Shown here one piece after another: positions 15,972 through 23,169 of a stretch of DNA of 45,513 nt. The position numbers were made by a program, and so were the translations under genes. The notes beneath the pieces are model-generated. The model did no database searches. It had not been told where the DNA came from and saw only the letters and a list, made by a program, of their open reading frames with translations. Within the stretch, counting starts at the first letter, position 1, and every line of letters starts with the position of its first letter. Source of the DNA: JAZQQB01 sp045628865 (GTDB taxonomy: Bacteria > Bacillota > Clostridia > Lachnospirales > Lachnospiraceae); the NCBI GenBank assembly GCA_045628865.1, contig JAZQQB010000008.1, positions 1 through 45,513 on the forward strand, read 5' to 3'.

Positions 15972-15974
15972 TCT

Positions 15975-16685
15975 TTAACGCCATAAGTCAGCTACAAAGT
16001 AGGTTAATGCAGCCCACGTATAGACGGAATAATAAATGCCCTTGTCATCACGACCTGCTTTTAAGATGCTACGAGCATCCTCTTGGGTAACCAGTACAAA
16101 TCCATCAAAACATTCGCTTCCGACAGCACCGTCCTGGTTCATAGTGGAAAGGTCATCTCTGGTAAGCTTTGCAAGAACTAAACCATTGCTTTCATCGGTC
16201 ATACCTGGTGTAGAGAAAAGGAATGGATTAATTATAGAAAAAACATCATCCTTTTTTGATGTTAATCCGGTTTCTTCTTCAATCTCACGGAGAGCAGCAC
16301 TGATCAAAGCATTGGTTATGGAAGCATCATGAATGTTAGAATCCTTTATGATTACGTCAGTTGGACATGAACAAGCAGCATCCTCAGGATCGATCAGACC
16401 GGCTGGTGGACTCAGCAAGAACTGTCCAGCAGGATAGCGGAATTCCTTTGAAAGCAATAACTTTGGGGAATCACTATCTGGGTTTAATATAACTATGCAG
16501 GTAACAGCATCAGGCAATAAGGTTTTATAATCATCTGAAGATTTAACTGCGATCAATTCATTAGCAGATCGTCTGGTAGCATCAAAGTAATGTTTTCCTT
16601 TTTCATATTGCAGATCAAACAATTTGATGAATTTTGTTTCAAATAAGGGTTTCACACAGTCCTTAGTAATTTTGGGAGTGCTCAT
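15975..16685 (-). CDS. NUDIX hydrolase (ADP-sugar-diphosphatase-like)
   Basis: A 236-residue protein. The NUDIX box is split: PPAGLIDPED begins it at residue 96 (Gly96, Glu101), and ALREIEEETGL completes it from residue 131, so about 24 residues including CSCPTDVIIKDSNI are inserted where about 7 are usual. Catalytic Glu residues of REIEEE are present. SKEFRYPAGQ upstream resembles ADP-ribose and other nucleotide-sugar pyrophosphatases. Start at 16685 is chosen because GAGGAGG lies just upstream on the minus strand; a longer frame to 16715 lacks such a site. The substrate is probably a nucleoside diphosphate derivative. Confidence 0.85.
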   Translation of the reverse strand: MSTPKITKDCVKPLFETKFIKLFDLQYEKGKHYFDATRRSANELIAVKSSDDYKTLLPDAVTCIVILNPDSDSPKLLLSKEFRYPAGQFLLSPPAGLIDPEDAACSCPTDVIIKDSNIHDASITNALISAALREIEEETGLTSKKDDVFSIINPFLFSTPGMTDESNGLVLAKLTRDDLSTMNQDGAVGSECFDGFVLVTQEDARSILKAGRDDKGIYYSVYTWAALTYFVADLWR

Positions 16686-16713
16686 AATATATCCTCCTCG
16701 TTGTGTTTTGTTC

Positions 16714-16741
16714 ATTATAACATTGGTACTGGTTATTTCAA
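16714..16741 (-). promoter_or_regulatory. sigma-A promoter of NUDIX gene
   Basis: On the minus strand TTGAAA (16741-16736), 16-bp spacer, TATAAT (16719-16714), about 30 bp before the start at 16685. Confidence 0.6.
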
Positions 16742-16809
16742 ATAAAAAGATCGATTACAGACATATCATTTTGCAGAAAAAAGAGTGGAGATTACCATAT
16801 GATTATGAA

Positions 16810-16838
16810 TTGTAAAAATGATAAAAGAATACTATAAT
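16810..16838 (+). promoter_or_regulatory. sigma-A promoter of DUF815 gene
   Basis: TTGTAA (16810-16815), 17-bp spacer, perfect TATAAT (16833-16838), about 50 bp before the start at 16886. Confidence 0.65.
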
Positions 16839-16885
16839 ACATCATAGTATCAAAGTACTTTTTTATGAGGAATGAGGAGAACAGG

Positions 16886-18193
16886 ATGTACAGAATTGTT
16901 TCAAAACTATTGATTTATGGAAGTCTTCCAGAGGATTCTATCCTAATGCAGTTAAGTGATATTTGTAAAAAGTTAGAGGACAAAGATGCCAATTTAGACG
17001 AACTAAGAATCCGTGTGTATCAGCAGATCAAAAGAATCCTGATTACAGCAACAGATTATGGATTTGATAAAAATCTATGGCACAATTACTTAACCTATCT
17101 TTTGATCACGGATGAAAATCCTTTTAGCATCACTTGTGAAAAGGTAGGAGCTAATGAGGGTAGCGTTAATGTCTTTGCAAAAAATGATTTTAAAGCATTC
17201 AAGGAATTGTTTGACTACGACTTCACCAATATAGAAAAGAAGTTAGAAGTAGACTGTTTTTCACAGATTTCTTCCTACAAAGCTATTGGAAAGCCAGAGC
17301 TTATGTACAATAAAAATGTAAGTGAGAAGGTTCAGGGGCTTAGTGAAAAGTTAGAAGTAGTCATGGATGAAAATGAATTTTTTACACTTGTAACAGATTT
17401 TTATAAAGCATATGGTGTAGGTATGTTTGGACTGAATAAAGCATTTCGTATTCAGGAGAATGGGGATGGAACCGTACGTTTTCAGGCAATCAACAATATG
17501 GATAAGGTTATGCTTTCAGACCTGATTGGTTATGAAATCCAGAAGAAGAAGCTGGTGGATAATACAAAAGCGTTTGTTGAGGGTAAGAAAGCCAATAATG
17601 TATTGTTATTTGGTGATAGTGGAACAGGTAAATCCACAAGTATCAAAGCCATTGTGAATGAATTCTACGATTCAGGGCTTCGAATGATTGAAATTTATAA
17701 GCACCAGTTTAAAGATCTTTCATCGGTGATCGCTCAGATTAAAAATAGAAATTATAAGTTTATTATTTATATGGATGATCTATCCTTTGAAGAATTTGAG
17801 ATTGAATACAAATTCTTAAAGGCTGTGATCGAGGGTGGTGTTGAAACAAAGCCAGAAAATATCTTAATCTATGCAACAAGTAACAGAAGACACCTCATTA
17901 AGGAAACTTGGAGTGATAGAGATGATGTAAAGGTAGATAATGGAATCCATAAATCAGATACTATAGAAGAAAAGCTTTCATTGGTAAATAGATTTGGTGT
18001 GACCATTAACTATTCAAAACCTAGTCAGAAAGAGTATTTCCATATTGCAGTTGAACTTGCTAAGAAAAATGGTATTACCATGCCAGAGGATCAGATCTGT
18101 GCAGAAGCTAATAAATGGGAATTATCACATGGCGGTATCTCTGGAAGAACAGCACAGCAATTTGTAAATTATTTATTGGGACAGCAGGAATAA
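16886..18193 (+). CDS. DUF815 family AAA+ ATPase
   Basis: A 435-residue protein. The N-terminal ~200 residues are helical without a recognised fold; the C-terminal half is a P-loop ATPase of the DUF815 type with Walker A LLFGDSGTGKSTSIKAI, Walker B FIIYMDDLSFEEFE, and the family hallmark LIYATSNRRHLIKETW. DUF815 proteins are widespread in Firmicutes and proteobacteria and have no established function. ATG 16886 is preferred over ATG 16865 because GAGGAG lies 7 bp upstream. Its transcript ends at the hairpin at 18260-18287, which directly abuts the subtilase gene. Confidence 0.9.
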   Translation: MYRIVSKLLIYGSLPEDSILMQLSDICKKLEDKDANLDELRIRVYQQIKRILITATDYGFDKNLWHNYLTYLLITDENPFSITCEKVGANEGSVNVFAKNDFKAFKELFDYDFTNIEKKLEVDCFSQISSYKAIGKPELMYNKNVSEKVQGLSEKLEVVMDENEFFTLVTDFYKAYGVGMFGLNKAFRIQENGDGTVRFQAINNMDKVMLSDLIGYEIQKKKLVDNTKAFVEGKKANNVLLFGDSGTGKSTSIKAIVNEFYDSGLRMIEIYKHQFKDLSSVIAQIKNRNYKFIIYMDDLSFEEFEIEYKFLKAVIEGGVETKPENILIYATSNRRHLIKETWSDRDDVKVDNGIHKSDTIEEKLSLVNRFGVTINYSKPSQKEYFHIAVELAKKNGITMPEDQICAEANKWELSHGGISGRTAQQFVNYLLGQQE

Positions 18194-18258
18194 ATTGTCG
18201 TAGTAAGAGAATGAATAACATATTTGTAGCATAGAAAACATAGAATATAGAAAAAAGG

Positions 18259-18287
18259 AAAATCTGACTGAAAGGTCAGATTTTTTT
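18259..18287 (+). terminator. Terminator hairpin abutting subtilase start
   Basis: AATCTGAC (18261-18268) pairs with GTCAGATT (18275-18282), extended by A-T pairs, 6-nt loop TGAAAG, T7 run to 18287. It ends the DUF815 transcript and stands only 4 bp before the ATG at 18292. Confidence 0.8.
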
Positions 18288-18291
18288 AATT

Positions 18292-19914
18292 ATGGTATCA
18301 GAAAAATGGGACTTAGGATTGCAGGCTGCAGTAACACAGCTTGAACAGGGCATCCAGACACAGAATGAGTTGTTGACGGGATATGATGAAGAAACAAGGG
18401 TATGGGAGCTGATCATAAAATATCAGGGAAATTTAGGTGATATTCTGCAAAGCTATCCGCAAATTGAATATGAGGAGTTAATCGCAGGCTATGGGATATT
18501 ACAGGTTCCGGAAACGCTACTTTCTAGCGTTTCTAATCTACCAGAAATAGAATATTTTGAAAAACCAAAAAGAATCATAGAGGCGCAAACGTTGACAATT
18601 CAGCAAAGATGTATCGAAGTAGTGAAACAAAGGTTTCCGTATTTAACTGGAGAAGGAGTGATCATAGCTGTTTTAGATTCAGGGATACAAGAGGATTTGA
18701 GGGAGTTTCAGAATGAAAATGGCCAAAGCAGAATTCTTGAAATCAATAATCTTGGAAGAGATGGAGTGGATATTACAGGACATGGAACACAAGTTGCTTC
18801 TATAGCAGCAGGAAGTAGTGTAGGAGTAGCGAACAAGGCGGATCTTTTGATCATCAGATTGGGAAACGCTAGTGAGCTAAGTTTTGGGAAAACATCAGAT
18901 ATTCTTCGTGGTGTAACCTATGCAATACGTTACGCAATTAGTAGAAACCAGCCTATTGTAATTAATTTAAGCTATGGAACGGTGATGGGATCTCACAGGG
19001 GAGACTCTTTATTGGATCGATTTCTTGATAATGCTTCAGAAATATGGAAAACGGTAATTTGTGTGGGAGCTGGAAATGAAGGGGATCAGGGAGGACATGT
19101 GGGGATTATTCTTTTATCAGACTCTATTACAGAAATAGAGTTTGTGATAGAAAGAGGAGAGGCACAGCTAATTATGGAGGGATTTCTTGGGTTTCATGAT
19201 GAGATTGCAGTGATACTGGTCTCACCACGGAATGAGACCATTGAAATCAGGGAGGAAAAGGAGTTTTTTGTAGAACGCCAGGGGTATCGGATTTATAGCT
19301 TTGTAACAAATGCGACTCCCTATTCTTCACAAAAAGAAATTTTACTAGAATGGAATACAACATCTGTGGATGGAATCGAGCCTGGATTGTGGAAAATCAG
19401 AATCAAAACTGGAAGAATTGTGGATGGAAGAGTGGATTGGTATATTACATCAAAAAAAAGTATAGGAACTGGAACGCAGTTTCTGACCCCTGATCCCATA
19501 GGAACCATTACAATACCAGCTACAGCTTCGAAGGTAATCAGTGTAGGGGCTACGGATTTATCAGGAACAGTTTATGCGCCATTTTCTGGAAGAGGCTTTG
19601 AGCAGGCTTCCTTTGGATATTATCAGAACAAACCGGATGTAGTAGCAGCAGGAGTCAATGTGCCAGCCATAGGCAGAAATGGAGAATTGGTTTTGGCAAC
19701 AGGTACCTCTTTTTCTACACCGATTGTATCTGGCATGGCAGCCTTATTATTAGAATGGGGAATTGTAAGAGGCAATGATCCGTTTTTATATGGACAGAAA
19801 TGTAAAGCACGAATCATTCAGGGTACAAGAAAGGTAGTGGGAATTGGAGCAATAAATTACCCCAACCCATTGGTGGGCTGGGGCTATGCATGTGATATTA
19901 TTTTGAAAAATTAG
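18292..19914 (+). CDS. Csp-like S8 serine protease (subtilase)
   Basis: A 540-residue subtilisin-family protease with all catalytic residues: Asp129 in AVLDSGIQ, His164 in GHGTQVAS, oxyanion Asn262 in GAGNEGDQ and Ser473 in GTSFSTP. The N-terminal ~100 residues, ending in LPEIEYFEKPKR, resemble the propeptide of clostridial Csp proteases, and a beta-rich insertion (about 270-390) interrupts the catalytic domain as in CspB. No signal peptide. Csp proteases process the cortex hydrolase SleC during spore germination; this protein could do that or another intracellular task. No ribosome binding site is seen: the ATG follows the T-run of a terminator. Its 3' end overlaps the convergent LysR gene by 17 bp. 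Confidence 0.9.
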   Translation: MVSEKWDLGLQAAVTQLEQGIQTQNELLTGYDEETRVWELIIKYQGNLGDILQSYPQIEYEELIAGYGILQVPETLLSSVSNLPEIEYFEKPKRIIEAQTLTIQQRCIEVVKQRFPYLTGEGVIIAVLDSGIQEDLREFQNENGQSRILEINNLGRDGVDITGHGTQVASIAAGSSVGVANKADLLIIRLGNASELSFGKTSDILRGVTYAIRYAISRNQPIVINLSYGTVMGSHRGDSLLDRFLDNASEIWKTVICVGAGNEGDQGGHVGIILLSDSITEIEFVIERGEAQLIMEGFLGFHDEIAVILVSPRNETIEIREEKEFFVERQGYRIYSFVTNATPYSSQKEILLEWNTTSVDGIEPGLWKIRIKTGRIVDGRVDWYITSKKSIGTGTQFLTPDPIGTITIPATASKVISVGATDLSGTVYAPFSGRGFEQASFGYYQNKPDVVAAGVNVPAIGRNGELVLATGTSFSTPIVSGMAALLLEWGIVRGNDPFLYGQKCKARIIQGTRKVVGIGAINYPNPLVGWGYACDIILKN

Positions 19915-20776
19915 GTAGATTATCTAAAAGAACATCAATAAATTGGGTTGCGGCAGGTGATAATCCGTTTTTGGAACGCATTCCGATACCGATTTTTCTG
20001 CTGTAAGAGGGTTGTAATGGAATTCCCTTTACTTTTTTTGAATTGCCACCCAAAACTAATTCTGGCAGGATACTGATTCCAAGATGGCTTTCCACCATAG
20101 AAATGATGGAATAATTATCTCTGCATGTAAATTGTACATCAGGAGTGATTTTGTTATCGGAAAGGATTTTGTGAACATCATAATCGATTCCGTCGCAGGA
20201 AAGGATAAAAGGTTTTCCTGAAAAATTAGAGACCAAAAAGAATACCGCTTTAGATTCAGGATCATTGTATGGTAATACGGCAACATATGGATCTTCATAT
20301 AAAGGAATCCATTCTAAAGAATCAGAATGTCGTTTGCTGAACAGTCCAAAATCAGCTTTATTAGTTTCTAACCATTCCAGAATTTCATCGGTACCACCTT
20401 CCATCAGTTCAATATCAACGCCCGGATAGAGTTTTTTGTAGGTATGTAATACCCCTGGTAACCAGGTGCAAGCGATACTTGAATAGGAAGCAATTGTAAT
20501 ATGTCCAGATTGGAGTCCGTTCAAGGAATCTACGGTTTGGTGTAGCTGTTCATTTACAGAAAGCAGATTACGTACGATTGGCAATATTTTTTCAGCGTTT
20601 GGAGTAAGTCTTGCGCCTTGGTGAGTACGTTCAAATAAGGAAAAACCAAGTTCATTCTCAAGCCCTTTTAAAATGTGGCTTACACCAGGTTGTGTGTAAC
20701 CAAGACGTTCTCCGCTTTTGGTAAAGTTTTTCGTATCTGCAACATCAACAAAAAGTGCATATTTGTTTAAATCCAT
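19898..20776 (-). CDS. LysR-type transcriptional regulator
   Basis: A 292-residue regulator with the LysR winged helix-turn-helix at residues 1-60 (FVDVADTKNFTKSGERLGYT, QPGVSHILKGLENELG, LFERTHQGARLT) and a C-terminal periplasmic-binding-protein-like effector domain. Start at 20776 is set by ACGGAGG upstream; the frame runs further but without a start signal. The last 17 bp overlap the end of the convergent subtilase. It diverges from ackA across 285 bp that hold its promoter, a leader terminator and a palindrome that may be its operator. The effector is unknown. Confidence 0.92.
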   Translation of the reverse strand: MDLNKYALFVDVADTKNFTKSGERLGYTQPGVSHILKGLENELGFSLFERTHQGARLTPNAEKILPIVRNLLSVNEQLHQTVDSLNGLQSGHITIASYSSIACTWLPGVLHTYKKLYPGVDIELMEGGTDEILEWLETNKADFGLFSKRHSDSLEWIPLYEDPYVAVLPYNDPESKAVFFLVSNFSGKPFILSCDGIDYDVHKILSDNKITPDVQFTCRDNYSIISMVESHLGISILPELVLGGNSKKVKGIPLQPSYSRKIGIGMRSKNGLSPAATQFIDVLLDNLPNFSK

Positions 20777-20794
20777 AAATACCTCCGTAGAAAT

Positions 20795-20830
20795 AAAAAA
20801 AGAGAGCTCACCCTTATGGTTGAGCCCTCT
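20795..20830 (-). terminator. Leader terminator (attenuator) of LysR gene
   Basis: On the minus strand AGAGGGCTCA (20830-20821) pairs with TGAGCTCTCT (20810-20801) using one G-U, with further C-G pairs and an ATAA loop, followed by a T6 run. The G-U pair becomes A-C on the plus strand, so the hairpin belongs to minus-strand RNA. It lies between the promoter and the start codon of the LysR gene. Confidence 0.75.
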
Positions 20831-20857
20831 TTGGCAATCTACTATTTGAATGCATTC

Positions 20858-20887
20858 ATTATAGCAAAAGAAAAGAGCAAACGTCAA
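20858..20887 (-). promoter_or_regulatory. sigma-A promoter of LysR gene
   Basis: On the minus strand TTGACG (20887-20882), 18-bp spacer, perfect TATAAT (20863-20858). Start of transcription near 20851 gives a leader of about 75 nt that includes the terminator. Confidence 0.75.
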
Positions 20888-20917
20888 TAGAAACCTGTTT
20901 CTTGCATTTTTTTCAAT

Positions 20918-20937
20918 ACAAGGGGACAATTCCTTGT
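20918..20937. promoter_or_regulatory. Candidate LysR operator palindrome
   Basis: ACAAGG (20918-20923), 8-bp spacer, CCTTGT (20932-20937), a perfect 6-bp inverted repeat. It is centred about 75 bp upstream of the predicted LysR transcription start, the usual place for a LysR-family recognition site, and lies on the ackA side. Confidence 0.4.
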
Positions 20938-20960
20938 GAAAAGATTATCTATTGTTGTGT

Positions 20961-20989
20961 TTGTTTGTACAAAAGGAGTAAAATAATAC
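20961..20989 (+). promoter_or_regulatory. Possible ackA promoter
   Basis: TTGTTT (20961-20966), 17-bp spacer, TAATAC (20984-20989); TAAAAT at 20979 with TTGTGT is an alternative. The predicted mRNA would begin in or near a small hairpin, ATCTGAG/CTCAGAT, at about 20991-21013. Confidence 0.35.
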
Positions 20990-21060
20990 TATCTGAGAGT
21001 ATTTTACTCAGATTTTTATGATTATGATTAGATCAATCGCATGAACGGAAGGAGAATCAC

Positions 21061-22254
21061 ATGAACGTATTAGTAATTAACTGTGGTAGTTCATCACTTA
21101 AGTATCAGTTGATCAATAGTGACACAGAAGAAGTAATGGCAAAAGGTCTTTGTGAAAGAATTGGTATTGATGGAAGTCAGTTAACTCATCAACCAGCTGG
21201 AAAGGACAAGGTACAGACTGTTACTCCTATGAAGGATCACTCAGTTGCAGTTCAATTGGTATTGAATGCATTGACAGATAAAGAAAATGGTGTAATCAGC
21301 TCTATGGAAGAAATTGATGCTGTAGGTCATAGAATTGTACACGGTGGCGAAAAATTTACATCGGCAGCGATCGTCACAGATGAAGTAAAGAAAGCAATTG
21401 CAGATGTTAGTGATCTTGCTCCATTACATAACCCAGCAAACTTGATTGGTATTGATGCATGTCAGGCGATTATGCCTAACGTACCTATGGTAGTTGTTTT
21501 TGATACAGCTTTCCATCAGACAATGCCTAAGAAAGCATATATGTATGGTCTTCCATATGAATATTATGAGAAATATAAAGTAAGAAGATATGGTTTCCAC
21601 GGAACAAGTCATGATTTCGTATCAAAGCATACAGCTGAGATTTTAGGAAAGAAGAGAGAAGATTTAAAGATTATTGTTTGTCATTTAGGAAATGGTGCAT
21701 CAGTATCTGCAGTAAAGAATGGTGAATGTGTAGATACTTCTATGGGTCTTACTCCATTAGAAGGTCTTATCATGGGAACACGTTCTGGTGATATTGATCC
21801 AGCTATCGTAAGCTTTGTTGCTGGTAAAGAAGGCATTTCTATGGAAGAGATGAACAATGTATTGAATAAGAAATCAGGTGTATTTGGTATTTCTGGTTTA
21901 TCAAGTGACTTCAGAGATCTTGAGGCAGCAATGAATGATGGAAATGAAAGATGTAAACTTGCATTAGAAACCTTCTGCTATCGTGTTGCTAAATATGTTG
22001 GATCTTATGTAGCAGCAATGAATGGTGTAGATGCAATTGCATTTACAGCAGGTGTTGGTGAAAATAATTCAAAGGCTCGTGCTGAAATATGTCAGTATTT
22101 AGGATATCTTGGAATAACTATTGATGAAACTGCTAATGCAGTTCGTGGTGAAGACAGAATTATTTCTACAAAGGATTCTAAGGTAACAGTGCTTTCAGTT
22201 CCTACAAATGAAGAACTTGCAATTGCAAGAGAAACAGTTAACCTTGTAAAATAA
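21061..22254 (+). CDS. ackA: Acetate kinase
   Basis: A 397-residue enzyme that interconverts acetyl phosphate + ADP and acetate + ATP, the ATP-yielding step of acetate fermentation. Family marks: VLVINCGSSSLKYQLI at the N-terminus, GHRIVHGGEKF, FDTAFHQTMP, RRYGFHGTSHDFVS, CHLGNGASVSAV, GLTPLEGLIMGTRSGDIDPA and FTAGVGENNS. Length is typical. Start ATG 21061 follows AAGGAG. The usual partner, phosphotransacetylase (pta), is not adjacent. Divergent from a LysR regulator, which could control it. Confidence 0.98.
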   Translation: MNVLVINCGSSSLKYQLINSDTEEVMAKGLCERIGIDGSQLTHQPAGKDKVQTVTPMKDHSVAVQLVLNALTDKENGVISSMEEIDAVGHRIVHGGEKFTSAAIVTDEVKKAIADVSDLAPLHNPANLIGIDACQAIMPNVPMVVVFDTAFHQTMPKKAYMYGLPYEYYEKYKVRRYGFHGTSHDFVSKHTAEILGKKREDLKIIVCHLGNGASVSAVKNGECVDTSMGLTPLEGLIMGTRSGDIDPAIVSFVAGKEGISMEEMNNVLNKKSGVFGISGLSSDFRDLEAAMNDGNERCKLALETFCYRVAKYVGSYVAAMNGVDAIAFTAGVGENNSKARAEICQYLGYLGITIDETANAVRGEDRIISTKDSKVTVLSVPTNEELAIARETVNLVK

Positions 22255-22284
22255 TCTGAACAAGAAATAAAGAAAGACATAAAA

Positions 22285-22310
22285 AAATGGGACAGATTTC
22301 TGTCCCATTT
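22285..22310 (+). terminator. ackA terminator
   Basis: AAATGGGACAG (22285-22295) pairs perfectly with CTGTCCCATTT (22300-22310), loop ATTT, directly after ackA. Its A-rich 5' flank could also serve the minus strand. Confidence 0.85.
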
Positions 22311-22433
22311 ATTATTTCATAGGAAATTCGAAGAATTTCCTATGAAATAATAGCTCCGCAAAGGATGTGCACCTCGCGGAAAGGAAGATAATGCTACGCA
22401 TTCCGCTCGGGTGCGAAAGAGTGCAAAGCACTC
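22311..22433. repeat. Compound inverted-repeat element in convergent intergenic region
   Basis: Three hairpins follow each other: a perfect 19-bp stem (22311-22329 with 22333-22351, loop GAA); a larger imperfect hairpin with GCACC/GGTGC and GCGGAA/TTCCGC arms (about 22369-22414), enclosing an AATGC-TAC-GCATT tip; and GAGTGC-AAA-GCACTC (22419-22433). No coding frame or T-run accompanies them. They fill the space between ackA and the convergent hydrolase gene. This looks like a REP- or MITE-like intergenic element; copies elsewhere in the genome cannot be checked from here. Confidence 0.65.
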
Positions 22434-22440
22434 CTTTATA

Positions 22441-22983
22441 TTATTCATTGATGATTGTGATGTGACACATCTTCATTGCATTTAATGCATTCTGATGAGA
22501 TTCAGGGGTCACACCTGCACAACAGGATGCATCTACAATGATTTCTTTTTCTGGTAAAAAGGTTTTGGCAAGCATAACATTTGAAATGACACAAATATCT
22601 GTACATAGACCAATGAATTCAAAGCTTTCAACCTGATCATAAACACCATTTGATAAATCAAGGGCAAATGAAGAAGAACCGAAGGTTATTTTTTCATAAA
22701 TCTGGTATGGAGAGATGTTTACTGCTGTTTGAATAGCATCTGTGATTTTCCAACCAGGTGTTCCCTTGATACAGTGTACAACTGGAAGGTGTTTTCCCTC
22801 GTTGGTATCAAGATAAGGTTCAAAATGTGTATCCTGAGTGAAAATAATATCATTTCCAGCATTCTTATATTCTTTAATTTTCTTGATGACGGAAGGAACA
22901 ATTGCAACGGCTTCTTTTGTTCCAAGTGCACCATCAATAAAATCGTTCTGCATATCTACGACTACGAGTAATTTCTTTCCCAT
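22441..22983 (-). CDS. Isochorismatase-family cysteine hydrolase (nicotinamidase-like)
   Basis: A 180-residue hydrolase with the family triad: Asp10 in VVDMQNDF, Lys98 in YEKITFGSS and Cys131 in GLCTDICVISN. TQDTH at about 49-53 supplies the metal- or substrate-contact His. The overall pattern, with GTPGWK and VDASCCAGVTPESH, is closest to nicotinamidase-type enzymes that release ammonia from nicotinamide for NAD salvage, but related amidases share it. Start at 22983 is preceded by CGGAGG on the minus strand. It converges on ackA, separated by the structured element. Confidence 0.85.
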   Translation of the reverse strand: MGKKLLVVVDMQNDFIDGALGTKEAVAIVPSVIKKIKEYKNAGNDIIFTQDTHFEPYLDTNEGKHLPVVHCIKGTPGWKITDAIQTAVNISPYQIYEKITFGSSSFALDLSNGVYDQVESFEFIGLCTDICVISNVMLAKTFLPEKEIIVDASCCAGVTPESHQNALNAMKMCHITIINE

Positions 22984-23075
22984 AATTTTATCCTCCGAAA
23001 AATGCTTTTTTTGTTATATTTATTTTACAATGAAAAAATTTTTTCTAAAAGAGGTTTTGATAAAATAAATCAATC

Positions 23076-23092
23076 GTCGCTTAGGAAGCGAC
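23076..23092. other. Small perfect hairpin upstream of cca
   Basis: GTCGCTT-AGG-AAGCGAC, a 7-bp perfect inverted repeat in the 186-bp divergent gap between the cysteine hydrolase and cca. No T-run on either side, so not an obvious terminator; it could be an operator. The rest of the gap shows AT-rich promoter-like sequence only. Confidence 0.35.
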
Positions 23093-23169
23093 ACTTGGAA
23101 AAAAACTGCTTCATATGATATAGTATTTTTAACAATTAGATTTATGTATGATAGAGAGTAGAGAGAATT

